Source: Thiohalocapsa marina
Lineage (GTDB): Bacteria; Pseudomonadota; Gammaproteobacteria; Chromatiales; Chromatiaceae
NCBI RefSeq assembly: GCF_008632335.1
Contig: NZ_VWXX01000005.1
Location: 124,001-188,000, forward strand
DNA length: 64,000 nt
Reading direction: 5' to 3'
The position numbers were made by a program, and so were the translations under genes. The notes beneath the pieces are model-generated. The model was not told the DNA's origin, did not search any database, and was given only the letters and a program-made list of their open reading frames with translations. Positions within the stretch are counted from its first letter, which is position 1. Each line of letters starts with the position of its first letter. Below are positions 42,171-53,308 of this stretch, piece by piece.

Positions 42171-42920
42171 TCAGTGTTTTCCGGGTTCCAGTGGAACGCC
42201 GCGGCGCTCATACCTCACATAGGACTCGAGGGCGATCATGCGTGGATCGGCCGGGCTCATTGCCTCGCCCTCCAGCGGGTTGCGGATGCACCAGTTGTCG
42301 TCGGTGACCGCAAAGCGCCCCAGCTCCGAGCTGTCGGGATCGGTCAGCACGGTCTCGTCGACATTGGCGCCGGCGTGCTTGGCGCTGAGGAAGGCCTGTG
42401 CCAGGGTCGGCACCGTCGGCTCGATACGGTTGATGCCGACGCCGATGTTGTGGAACCTGTTGTCGGTGAACAGCGCCTGATCCTGCTCGATGACATGACA
42501 GGAGACGCAGCGCCCCTGCACCAGGAAGACGCTCAGACCACGGATCTGCTGCGGTGTCATGGCATCCGCCTCGCCGCCGAAATAGAAGCGGTCGAAGGGC
42601 GAATCGCCGGCGATCAGCGTGCGCTCGAAGCTGGCGATGGCCTTGGCCACCTCGTCCATGGTGATGGCATCGGGCTCGGTGCCGAACACCTCGCGAAATG
42701 CCTCGACATAGGCCGGATCGGTACGCACCACCTCAGGGATGGGCCCATGATCCGCCAGGCCGCCCTCCACCGGATTGACGAACGGCCGCAGTGACTGCGA
42801 CTCCAGCGTGGGCTCCCGTCCGTCCCAGAACTGGCTGGTGAGATAGGCCGCATTGACCACCGTCGGCGCGTTGCGGGTACCGCGCAGGGCATTATTGCTG
42901 GCCGCCTTCCAGCGTGGCTT
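42171..42920 (-). pseudogene. Di-haem cytochrome c peroxidase/MauG-like, N-terminus lost
   Basis: The frame is open from 42920 (after an in-frame TAG) to 42171 and encodes KPRWKAASNNALRGTRNAPT-type sequence, then VVNAAYLTSQFWDGREPTLESQ. This is the RNAPTVxNAAxxxxxFWDGR block of di-haem peroxidases. One haem site remains (CVSCH in QGRCVSCHVIEQ). The N-terminal part with signal peptide and first CxxCH is absent, and the reading frame runs out at the start of the divergent ATPase gene. About 100 residues are missing from the normal length of about 330. It is probably a decayed remnant. Confidence 0.75.
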
Positions 42921-42988
42921 CTATAGTCAAGGCATTGGCCGGCGCGGTGCGGCACGCGCCGGCAGACAGTGCCTATGGGAGATCCGGC

Positions 42989-45847
42989 GTGTTTGATCGC
43001 AACATTCTGCTCTTCGACATCATTGCCCTGGAGTGGCTGATCGCCATCCTGGCGGCGCTGGTGTTGGTGCTGGGCGGCGGCTTTGTGGGCTGGGGCGTGG
43101 GCCGTCAGCGGCGTGCCCTGAAACGCGTGCGGCTGCAGCCGGAACAGACGCGCTGGCACAGCCTGACGGAGGCGCAGACCCTGCAGCAGCTGCAGGCGGA
43201 TGCCCATGGCCTGAGCGCGGCGGCGGCCCGGCTGCGGCTTACCGAACATGGCGCCAACCGGCTTCCGGAGGCCAGGCCGCGCAGCGCGCTGGTGCGATTC
43301 CTCGCCCAGTTCCACAATGTGCTGATCTATGTGCTGCTCAGTGCCGGGCTGGTGACCGCGATGTTGCAGCACTGGCTCGATGCCGGCGTGATCCTTGGCG
43401 TTGTGCTGGTGAATGCCGCCATCGGTTTCGTGCAGGAAGGCAAGGCGGAAGATGCCCTGCGCGCCATCCGGCGGATGCTGTCGCCCCTGGCGATGGTCTG
43501 GCGCGACGGCCGGCTGATCAGCATCGAGGCCGCCAATCTGGTGCCTGGCGACCTGGTGGCCCTGCAATCAGGCGACAAGGTGCCCGCGGACCTGCGTCTG
43601 CTGCGTACCAAGGGGCTGCAGATCGAAGAGGCGGCGCTCACCGGGGAGTCACTGCCGGTGGACAAGCGCCCGGACCCCCTGCCCCGGGATACCGTGCTGG
43701 CGGATCGACGTTGCATGGCCTACTCGGGCACCCTCGTCACCCACGGCCAGGGCAGCGGCATCGTCGTTGCCACCGGCGCCGACACCGAGATCGGCCGCAT
43801 CAGCGCCCTGGTTGCCGGCGTGCAGCAACTCACCACGCCGCTGTTGCGGCAGATGGCCCAGTTCGGCCGCTGGCTCACCGGCGCCATCCTGTTGCTGGCC
43901 GCCGCCGGCTTCGCCTTCGGCATGCTGGTGCGCGACTACAGCGCCAGCGAGATGTTCATGGCCGCGGTGGGCCTGGCCGTGGCCGCCATCCCCGAGGGGC
44001 TGCCGGCCATCATGACCATCACGCTGGCGATCGGTGTGCAGCGTATGGCCGCGCGCAACGCCATCGTGCGTCGGCTGCCGGCGGTGGAGACCCTGGGCAC
44101 CGTGGGTCTGATCTGCTCGGACAAGACCGGCACCCTCACCTGCAACGAGATGACCGTGACCGCCATTGCCACCGCCGGGCGGCAGCTAGGTCTGAGTGGC
44201 GCCGGCTATGATCCCCATGGCACCTTCAGCGTCGATGGCGAGCACCTGGCGCCACAGGGCGATGCGGCGCTGCAGGAGATCCTGCGCGCCGTTGTGCTGT
44301 GCAACGACAGCACCCTGGAACAGCTGGACGGCGACTGGCGGGTGCATGGCGACCCGATGGAGGGCGCCCTGCTGGTGGCCGGCGCCAAGGCGGGCCTGGA
44401 CCTGGTGCGGATCGCCAAGGACTACCCCCGTACCGACCTGATCCCATTCGAGTCCGAGCACAAGTTCATGGCTACGCTGCACCACAGCCATGCCGGTGAA
44501 TCCTTCATCTATGTCAAGGGCGCGCCGGAGGCCGTGCTGGACATGTGCGCCACGCAGCGGGCCAGTTCCGACGCGGGGGCCACAATCAGCGCCCTGACGC
44601 CGGCGCTCTGGCACGCGCGCATGGAGGCGATGGCGGATGTCGGCCTGCGGGTGCTGGCAGTGGCGGTCAAGCCGGCGCAACCGCATCGCTCCGAGCTGGA
44701 CTTTGCCGATGTCGACAGCGACCTGACCCTGCTGGGGCTGTTCGGCCTCATGGACCCGCCCCGGGCGGAGGCCATCGCCGCCGTGCGCGACTGTGCCGCC
44801 GCCGGCATCCGGGTGAAGATGATCACCGGCGATCATGTGGCCACGGCGCGCTCCATCGCGCGTCGCATCGGTCTGGCCAATCCGGATGCCGCGCTGACCG
44901 GGAGGGAACTCGACCAGCTGGACGATGCCACGCTGCAGCAGCGCGTGGCAGAGGTGGATGTCTATGCGCGGGTGACGCCGGAGCACAAACTGCGACTGGT
45001 GCAGCTGTTACAGGGTGCCGGGCGGGTGGTGGCGATGACCGGCGACGGCGTCAACGATGCGCCGGCGCTCAAGCGGGCGGATGTCGGTATCGCCATGGGG
45101 GTCAAGGGCACCGAGGCCGCCAAGGAGGCCGCCGAGATGGTGCTGGCGGATGACAATTTCGCCTCCATCGCCAGTGCCGTCGAGGAGGGGCGCACGGTCT
45201 ACGACAACCTGCGCAAGGCGATCCTGTTCATCCTGCCCACCAACGGCGGCGAGGCCCTGGTGGTGCTGGGTGCGATCCTGTTCGGTTTCCAGCAGTTTCC
45301 GCTGACGCCGGTGCAGATCCTGTGGGTGAACATGATCACCGCGGTCACCCTGGCCCTGGCGCTGGCGTTCGAACCGCCTGAGCCCGGGGTCATGCGCCGG
45401 CCCCCGCGCAATGCCGGCCAGCCGGTGCTGACGCCGCTGTTCCTGTGGCGCATCGGTTATGTCTCGCTGATCCTCATGGGCGGCACCTTCGGCCTCTTCC
45501 TGTGGGAACTGGAGGCCGGCGAAGGCATTGCGCATGCACGAACGGTGGCGGTTAACACCCTGGTCATGTTCGAGATCTTCTATCTGTTCAACTCGCGCTA
45601 CATGACCGCCCCGGTGCTGAATCGCGAGGGCCTGCTGGGCAACCGCTTCGCATTGCTGGCGGTGGGCCTGCTGCTGCTGTTCCAGTTGGGCTTCACCTAC
45701 CTGCCGCCATTGCAGGCGCTGTTCGGCACCGCCGCCATCGGTCTGACCACCTGGCTGCGCATCGTCGCGGTGGCGGCGTCCGTGCTGTTCATCGTCGAGC
45801 TGGAGAAGGCCCTGGTGAGGCGCTACACCAGCAACAGCAGACCTTGA
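42989..45847 (+). CDS. P-type cation-transporting ATPase (type II)
   Basis: The 952-residue protein starts at GTG 42989 with GGGAG eight bases upstream; an in-frame GTG at 42914 lies within the peroxidase remnant. It has the actuator TGES, the phosphorylation site Asp378 in CSDKTGTLT, the hinge MTGDGVNDAPALKRADVGIAMG and PEGLPA in M4. These place it with type II (Ca2+- or Na+/K+-like) pumps. An extra N-terminal membrane segment (LEWLIAILAALVLVLGGGFVGWG) precedes the usual domain. The transported ion cannot be fixed; M6 reads VNMITAVTLALALAFEP without the SERCA N-x-x-T-D pattern. Confidence 0.88.
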   Translation: MFDRNILLFDIIALEWLIAILAALVLVLGGGFVGWGVGRQRRALKRVRLQPEQTRWHSLTEAQTLQQLQADAHGLSAAAARLRLTEHGANRLPEARPRSALVRFLAQFHNVLIYVLLSAGLVTAMLQHWLDAGVILGVVLVNAAIGFVQEGKAEDALRAIRRMLSPLAMVWRDGRLISIEAANLVPGDLVALQSGDKVPADLRLLRTKGLQIEEAALTGESLPVDKRPDPLPRDTVLADRRCMAYSGTLVTHGQGSGIVVATGADTEIGRISALVAGVQQLTTPLLRQMAQFGRWLTGAILLLAAAGFAFGMLVRDYSASEMFMAAVGLAVAAIPEGLPAIMTITLAIGVQRMAARNAIVRRLPAVETLGTVGLICSDKTGTLTCNEMTVTAIATAGRQLGLSGAGYDPHGTFSVDGEHLAPQGDAALQEILRAVVLCNDSTLEQLDGDWRVHGDPMEGALLVAGAKAGLDLVRIAKDYPRTDLIPFESEHKFMATLHHSHAGESFIYVKGAPEAVLDMCATQRASSDAGATISALTPALWHARMEAMADVGLRVLAVAVKPAQPHRSELDFADVDSDLTLLGLFGLMDPPRAEAIAAVRDCAAAGIRVKMITGDHVATARSIARRIGLANPDAALTGRELDQLDDATLQQRVAEVDVYARVTPEHKLRLVQLLQGAGRVVAMTGDGVNDAPALKRADVGIAMGVKGTEAAKEAAEMVLADDNFASIASAVEEGRTVYDNLRKAILFILPTNGGEALVVLGAILFGFQQFPLTPVQILWVNMITAVTLALALAFEPPEPGVMRRPPRNAGQPVLTPLFLWRIGYVSLILMGGTFGLFLWELEAGEGIAHARTVAVNTLVMFEIFYLFNSRYMTAPVLNREGLLGNRFALLAVGLLLLFQLGFTYLPPLQALFGTAAIGLTTWLRIVAVAASVLFIVELEKALVRRYTSNSRP

Positions 45848-45907
45848 GCTTGTGGCGGGCGGCGGGTAACCTGCGGCGATCTGCTTCAACAGACAGGCAA
45901 CCCTTGC

Positions 45908-47278
45908 ATGGCCGTGTCTCCCATCGTCGAAGTGCTCTGTCTCGGTGTCGACGCCGCGGGTCTCGGCGTCGGCGAGCAGCCGCAATTGGCGAACGAGGAA
46001 CTGGCCTTTACCGTTGCGACGGACCGCCCGGCCGTGCACCAGGCCTTCTCGCGGTCGGGGCGCTGGGACATCATCCTGTGCAGCGCGGCGGCATTCTACG
46101 ATCTTGCGGTGGACTACTGGCTGCAGGACGACGATGACGGTGAGCGGGTCGCGTCCTTGATCCTGGTGCGCGGGCCGGGGAGCCAGCTGGCACCGGCGGA
46201 GGCCGCGGCCCGCGGGGCGGCCGACCTGGTGACCCACGGCGATCGTGAGCATCTGGCGATGGTCATGGCCCGGGAACTGGCGGTGGCGCGGTTACGCCGC
46301 CGCCTCGATGAACAGCCCGCCACCCCAGGCCAGGCTGCGCTGCTGTTGCCGCGGATCATCGATTACGAACGTCCGGCGCCCATCAGTCGCGGGGCCGCCG
46401 CGGCCGAAACCGAAGCCGCGTTGCAGATCCCGCAACTGGCCGCCACCGCCGGCGAGATCACGGACCGGCATGTCAAGGCGTTGATCGAACACGGCGGCCT
46501 GACGCTGGAGTTCCAGGCCATCGTGCCCCTACGGCAGCGCCATGACCTTCGGGCGCCAGATGCGGGCATGTTCGAGGCCCTGCTGCGGCTGCGCGACGAG
46601 CAGGGCCGCTTGTTGCCGCCGGGGCGCTTTTTCCCTGCCGCGACGCGGCATCAGTGGCTGGGTCGGCTGGACCTCTGGGTCTTTCGGCGCGCGCTGTCGG
46701 TGCTGGCGGGCGTGCAGGCCGCCAGTGGCGAGATGCCCCGGCTGTTCCTGAATCTGTCCGCGGAGACGCTGCACGCCCGGGAGGTCGGCGATGCGGTGAT
46801 TGCTGCCGTGGCCGACGCCCGGATCGGCTACGGCAGCCTCGTGGTGGAAGTGCAGCGCGACACGCTGATGCAGGACCCCCCTGCCCTGCGTCGCTTGGCC
46901 AAGACGCTGAAGGCCAACGGCCACGGATTGCTGCTGGAACAGTTCGGCAGCGCGGATTGCGGCCTGCTGAGCGCGCAGAAGGACCACCTGACCCATGTCA
47001 AGCTGGCGGCGGCGCTGGTCCAGGGTGGGGACCGCGCGTTGCTGCGCAGCGATGACATCCGGCAGTGCGTGCGTTGCGCCCGCAACCACGGCGTCCAGGT
47101 CATCGCGCTGGCAGTGGATGACCCGGCGATGCTGCCGGGCCTGCATGCCCTGGGGGTGGATTACGTCCAGGGGCACCTGTTCGGGTTGCCCAGCGAGAAA
47201 CTGGTCTACCCGGCACTGGTGCGGACGGAACTTGGACCTCCCCAGGGGCCGACTCGAGGGTCATCTCAGCCCGGCTGA
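45908..47278 (+). CDS. Degenerate EAL-domain protein with N-terminal receiver-like region
   Basis: The 456-residue protein has residues 1-140 reminiscent of a receiver fold and an EAL domain from about 190. EAL-like signatures are MFEALLRL (about 220), LFLNLSAETL, VVEVQRDTL and DYVQGHLFGLP. The catalytic DDFG motif is replaced by LEQFGSADCGLL (about 342) and the later KxD by VKLA. It therefore should lack phosphodiesterase activity but could still bind c-di-GMP, as FimX does. No GGDEF domain is seen. It starts 61 bases after the ATPase gene. Confidence 0.8.
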   Translation: MAVSPIVEVLCLGVDAAGLGVGEQPQLANEELAFTVATDRPAVHQAFSRSGRWDIILCSAAAFYDLAVDYWLQDDDDGERVASLILVRGPGSQLAPAEAAARGAADLVTHGDREHLAMVMARELAVARLRRRLDEQPATPGQAALLLPRIIDYERPAPISRGAAAAETEAALQIPQLAATAGEITDRHVKALIEHGGLTLEFQAIVPLRQRHDLRAPDAGMFEALLRLRDEQGRLLPPGRFFPAATRHQWLGRLDLWVFRRALSVLAGVQAASGEMPRLFLNLSAETLHAREVGDAVIAAVADARIGYGSLVVEVQRDTLMQDPPALRRLAKTLKANGHGLLLEQFGSADCGLLSAQKDHLTHVKLAAALVQGGDRALLRSDDIRQCVRCARNHGVQVIALAVDDPAMLPGLHALGVDYVQGHLFGLPSEKLVYPALVRTELGPPQGPTRGSSQPG

Positions 47279-47304
47279 TCGGCGCTGCAGATGCGGTTTC
47301 GGCA

Positions 47305-47631
47305 TCATTCAGCGTGCGGCAACTCCGGCTCGACGACGCCGTTGCGCACCAGCACGCGATGCACCTTGCGGCTGGTTTTGGCCAGCCGCGCGAGGTCACC
47401 GAAATCGGGGCGTTCGCCCCGGCCCAGGCGTTGTTCCCAGTCGCTCAGCTCCGCCTCCAGGAACTCCAGCAACTTCACTGAGCAGCCATTGCACGCGCCG
47501 TCGCACAGCCGGGCCGCTGGTGATTCGAACGGCAACGCCGCCCGCACCTGGCCGATCAGCCGGCGCATGGCGGTGCGGGTGTCCGGCTTTCGGCGCGGTG
47601 CCGCGGCCGCCATGGGGTGCGGCTCCGCCAT
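47305..47631 (-). CDS. Hypothetical protein with Cys cluster, downstream of clpB
   Basis: The 108-residue protein has a CDGACNGC cluster (C-x3-C-x2-C, near residue 45) followed by an acidic helix (SVKLLEFLEAELSDWEQRL). A basic C-terminal half (RLAKTSRKVHRVLVRNG) follows. It starts 15 bases after the clpB stop, so it is likely co-transcribed with this chaperone. I do not recognise the family. The cysteines suggest zinc or iron-sulfur binding or redox control, but this is only inference. Confidence 0.65.
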   Translation of the reverse strand: MAEPHPMAAAAPRRKPDTRTAMRRLIGQVRAALPFESPAARLCDGACNGCSVKLLEFLEAELSDWEQRLGRGERPDFGDLARLAKTSRKVHRVLVRNGVVEPELPHAE

Positions 47632-47646
47632 GCTGCTGTTGGCCCG

Positions 47647-50244
<2,598 letters not shown>

Positions 50245-50305
50245 CGGTATGTCCTCATGGCGAAGAAATCTTGAAAATACTGATGTTTTTCGTTCTGTGC
50301 GCGAA

Positions 50306-50332
50306 ATGCGGGGTCCGTTGCATCAATTCAAG
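50306..50332 (-). promoter_or_regulatory. Sigma-32 heat-shock promoter of clpB
   Basis: On the minus strand CTTGAA (50332-50327) is followed after 13 bases by CCCCGCAT (50313-50306). This matches the RpoH consensus CTTGAAA-N11-16-CCCCATNT closely. It lies 62-88 bases before the clpB start codon. clpB is a classical heat-shock gene, so the assignment is well supported. Confidence 0.8.
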
Positions 50333-50406
50333 CACATACGGGACGCGTTGGCCCGTCGGCGTGCCAATCCTACCCTTGTGGGGGTTACGGATTCCCAATC
50401 AGGGTG

Positions 50407-50433
50407 TTGCGTTGCAAACCTCTAGTGTATACT
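50407..50433 (+). promoter_or_regulatory. Possible promoter of the 50.4-53.3 kb two-gene unit
   Basis: TTGCGT (50407-50412) and TATACT (50428-50433; 5 of 6 to consensus) are 15 bases apart. A start near 50440 would give a leader of about 10 bases to the GTG at 50451, which argues either for a short leader or for a later start codon. The spacer is shorter than the ideal 17. Confidence 0.4.
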
Positions 50434-50450
50434 GACTGTTCCAGGGGCGC

Positions 50451-51905
50451 GTGCCAGTCTCTTTCGTAGCATCTGGCTGGGTAGGTCGACTGGGTCGCTC
50501 GGCTGGACTCGCCGGCCGCGCTGGCCTGGCGCCTTGGCAGGCCGCCCTGACCGCTCGCATGCAGCTGCCGAATACCGAACCCGTGAACAGTCCCTTCGAC
50601 CGGATGCTTGCCGACACCAGCGCCGCCTGGCGCTGGCCCGACTACCAGTCTCTGCTCGAAGGGGCACTTCCCGGCGGCGCCCCTCTCGAAGCTGGCGATC
50701 CGGGGCGGGCGCCGGGCGGTCGGCTGCTGGCGTTGATCCGCGCCGCCTGCTTCATCGAGTGGCGCTACTATTCGGTGCTTGCCCCTGCCTTTCGTGGCAT
50801 CGTCGGCCTGGCGCTGGTCAACCCCCGGGGGCATGCGCCGTCGCTGACCGAAAGCGGTCTGCTGACCATCGTCGCGGGCGTACTGCCCCCTATCGAGACC
50901 GCCGATCAGGCCGTGACTGATCCACCGGCACCGGTCGATTCGGCGGTATCGCCGGAAAGTCTGTCCTGGATGCACCTGTTTCCGACTGCCGCATGCCGCT
51001 TCAACCAGCCCGATGCCGGCGGATTGATCGCAGAGGACGCGACCTGTCGGCTGGAACTGCGGCACGACGGCGCCGGCGGCGCCGATCTGACGCTGCAGGT
51101 GGGGCTGGGACCGGGACTGCGACCAGCGCTGAAACTGGAGTTGCAGCACCGCGGCCTGACCGCGCTGGCCAATCCGCCCGCGGCCGGTCGCGATCTGCGG
51201 CGCGTGCCGGGTGGGCATTGGGTGGTGCACACGCCGTCGCCGGCGGCGTTGACCAGCGGCCGGCTGCGACTCGGGCCGGATCTTGAATCGGCGCTGTCGG
51301 CAGCCGTCGGCGACGGCGCCGGCGCCTTTGCGTCGCCCTCCTTGTTGCAGCGGTTGCGCGGCCAGGCGCAGGATACGGCGGCATGGCGCTCTGCCAACGG
51401 CTATTACGAGCACAGTTTCGGCATCCATCCGTTGCCGTTCCACGGGTGGGATTTCCTGTTCGTGCCGGATGCCGAGCGCGGCCAGTCCCTGGTGATGCAG
51501 ACTTATCGCGGGAGTCGCCAGTTGCGCTACGTTGAGGTCGGCTGGCAGCAGGGTGGGCGACCCAGGCGGCACCGGTTCAACCACCACGAACTGCAACTGA
51601 CCTGGCCCGAACGCATTGCGGACCCTGTGCTCGGGGTCGAACGGCCGGTTCGGCGCCGACTGATTGCCGAGGGCCGCGGACTGCGGCTGACGCTGGACGC
51701 TCATGTGCAGCATTGCATCCCGCTGCTGCGAAGCGCGCGTGCGGCGGTACGGCACTTCTTCATCTGCGAGGAGATCGGCCTGGCGAACTGGACCCTGACC
51801 GACGCCAGCGGCCAGGTGTTGGCAGCGGTTGTCGACCAGCCCTGCGGCGGTGAATTGGCCCATCGTCGCTGGCGTGTGCCGGCGGCGGATCCGGCCCGGT
51901 CATGA
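50451..51905 (+). CDS. Uncharacterised protein, possible CrtC/AttH-like lipid enzyme
   Basis: The protein is up to 484 residues; ATG 50559 and GTG 50583 are alternative starts, since the first 36 residues are low complexity. It has no signal peptide or membrane segment. The stretch NGYYEHSFGIHPLPFHGWDF and the beta-rich region after it (LRYVEVGWQQGGRPRRHRFN) resemble the GxYxDHxWG...W pattern of the CrtC/AttH/tocopherol cyclase lipocalin-like superfamily. That resemblance is weak and from memory. The stop overlaps the start of the downstream flavoprotein (ATGA), so the two are translationally coupled and probably act together. Confidence 0.55.
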   Translation: MPVSFVASGWVGRLGRSAGLAGRAGLAPWQAALTARMQLPNTEPVNSPFDRMLADTSAAWRWPDYQSLLEGALPGGAPLEAGDPGRAPGGRLLALIRAACFIEWRYYSVLAPAFRGIVGLALVNPRGHAPSLTESGLLTIVAGVLPPIETADQAVTDPPAPVDSAVSPESLSWMHLFPTAACRFNQPDAGGLIAEDATCRLELRHDGAGGADLTLQVGLGPGLRPALKLELQHRGLTALANPPAAGRDLRRVPGGHWVVHTPSPAALTSGRLRLGPDLESALSAAVGDGAGAFASPSLLQRLRGQAQDTAAWRSANGYYEHSFGIHPLPFHGWDFLFVPDAERGQSLVMQTYRGSRQLRYVEVGWQQGGRPRRHRFNHHELQLTWPERIADPVLGVERPVRRRLIAEGRGLRLTLDAHVQHCIPLLRSARAAVRHFFICEEIGLANWTLTDASGQVLAAVVDQPCGGELAHRRWRVPAADPARS

Positions 51906-53308
51906 GCCCGGTCATGAGTATGCCGCCGCCGGAGGTCATCATCGTCGGCGCCGGCCCGGCCGGCTGCGCCCTCGCCTGCCGTCTGGCCCGCGCCGACGTC
52001 TCCACGCTGCTGCTGGACAAGGCGTCGTTTCCACGGGACAAGGTCTGCGGCGACTGCCTGAGCCCAAGGGCCCAGCACCATCTGGCGCGCCTGGGGCTGC
52101 TGGACGACATCGCCGCGGAGGCCCATGCGGTGTCGCGCATCGGCTTCCAGGCACCCAGTGGCGCCCGGGCATCCGCAGACATCGCCCGGGCGCTGCGTGC
52201 GGATGCGGCGGATCCCCGGTCGATGCCGGGCCGGGCGCTGGTGCTGCCGCGCCGGCGGTTCGACGAACGGCTGTGGCGACACGCGCTGGCGGCCGGCGCA
52301 CAGTTTCGCGTCGGCCATGTGCGGCAATTACTGCGCAGCGGAGAGCCGGGCACGGCTGACTCCCGCTTGGTTGGCGCTGGCGCCGGTGTGTTCGCCGGCG
52401 TGGTGAATGACTCGGTCGATAGTTCGACGAACGGCACTGTCTGTGGTGTGCTGCTGAACGGCGAACCGGTCCCGGCGCGGCTGGTGGTGGTCGCCACCGG
52501 CGCTGCAACGGGGTTGCTCCGGCGGAGCCCCCTGTACCCGGCGAGGTCGGTGCCCAATCCTGTGCACAGGCCGATGAACAGAGAGGCGCACGGGCCGCTG
52601 CACAGCGTGGCCGCGCGCTGCTACCTCAGCGGCGTTGCCATGCCGGATGCCGGTCTGCGCTTCTTCTTCGACCACCTGCCCCTGCCCGGATATGCCTGGG
52701 TGTTTCCGACCGGTCCCCGCAGCGCGAACATTGGCTTCTGGTACAACGGCAAGCAGCGGCAGTCTGCGGCGGCGCTGCTGACGCAGTTGCTCGCCAGGCA
52801 CCCGGTGCTGTCCGCGCTGGCGCGGGATGCGGAGACGGTGGGTCCCGTCGCCGGTTTTCCGATTCGCACCGATTTCCTGACCGCGCCCAAGGTGGCGCCG
52901 GGGCTGCTGGCCATCGGCGAGGCCGCGGGCCTGGTGAATCCCTTCACCGGCGAGGGCATCGACTACGCGCTGGAATCCGCCGAACTGGCGGCGGAGACCG
53001 TGCTGGAGGCCTTCGGTCGGCTTGACCGGCAGCGAGACTGGCCGCACCAAGGGCCGCTGACGGCCGGCGCCCTGGCCAGCTATCCCCGCGCCCTGAACCG
53101 GCGCTTCCGTTCGCTGTTCCTGGTCATGGCAACGGCCCATCGCTATGGCTTCAATCCCTGGGTGTTCAACCGTCTGTTCGGCGGCGGCGAGCGCGGACAG
53201 CCCCTGGTGGATACCCTGGTTCGGGTCTGTTTCGGTGCCGCGCCGCCGTTGAGCCTGCTGCATCCGATCCCCATCGCACGGCTGCTGTGGAGCCGCGCCG
53301 AGCGCTGA
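51902..53308 (+). CDS. Geranylgeranyl-reductase-family FAD-dependent oxidoreductase
   Basis: The 468-residue flavoprotein opens with VIIVGAGPAGCALACRLAR (FAD dinucleotide fold, about 12-30). It also carries the PRDKVCGDCLSPRA motif typical of geranylgeranyl reductases and the later FAD motif AIGEAAGLVNPFTGEGIDYALES. Members saturate or modify isoprenoid side chains (chlorophyll, archaeal lipids, menaquinone) or halogenate and hydroxylate. A stretch near 150-180 (GTADSRLVGAGAGVFAGVV) looks inserted. It is translationally coupled to the upstream unknown protein and convergent with an outer-membrane protein gene one base beyond its stop. Confidence 0.82.
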   Translation: MSPVMSMPPPEVIIVGAGPAGCALACRLARADVSTLLLDKASFPRDKVCGDCLSPRAQHHLARLGLLDDIAAEAHAVSRIGFQAPSGARASADIARALRADAADPRSMPGRALVLPRRRFDERLWRHALAAGAQFRVGHVRQLLRSGEPGTADSRLVGAGAGVFAGVVNDSVDSSTNGTVCGVLLNGEPVPARLVVVATGAATGLLRRSPLYPARSVPNPVHRPMNREAHGPLHSVAARCYLSGVAMPDAGLRFFFDHLPLPGYAWVFPTGPRSANIGFWYNGKQRQSAAALLTQLLARHPVLSALARDAETVGPVAGFPIRTDFLTAPKVAPGLLAIGEAAGLVNPFTGEGIDYALESAELAAETVLEAFGRLDRQRDWPHQGPLTAGALASYPRALNRRFRSLFLVMATAHRYGFNPWVFNRLFGGGERGQPLVDTLVRVCFGAAPPLSLLHPIPIARLLWSRAER

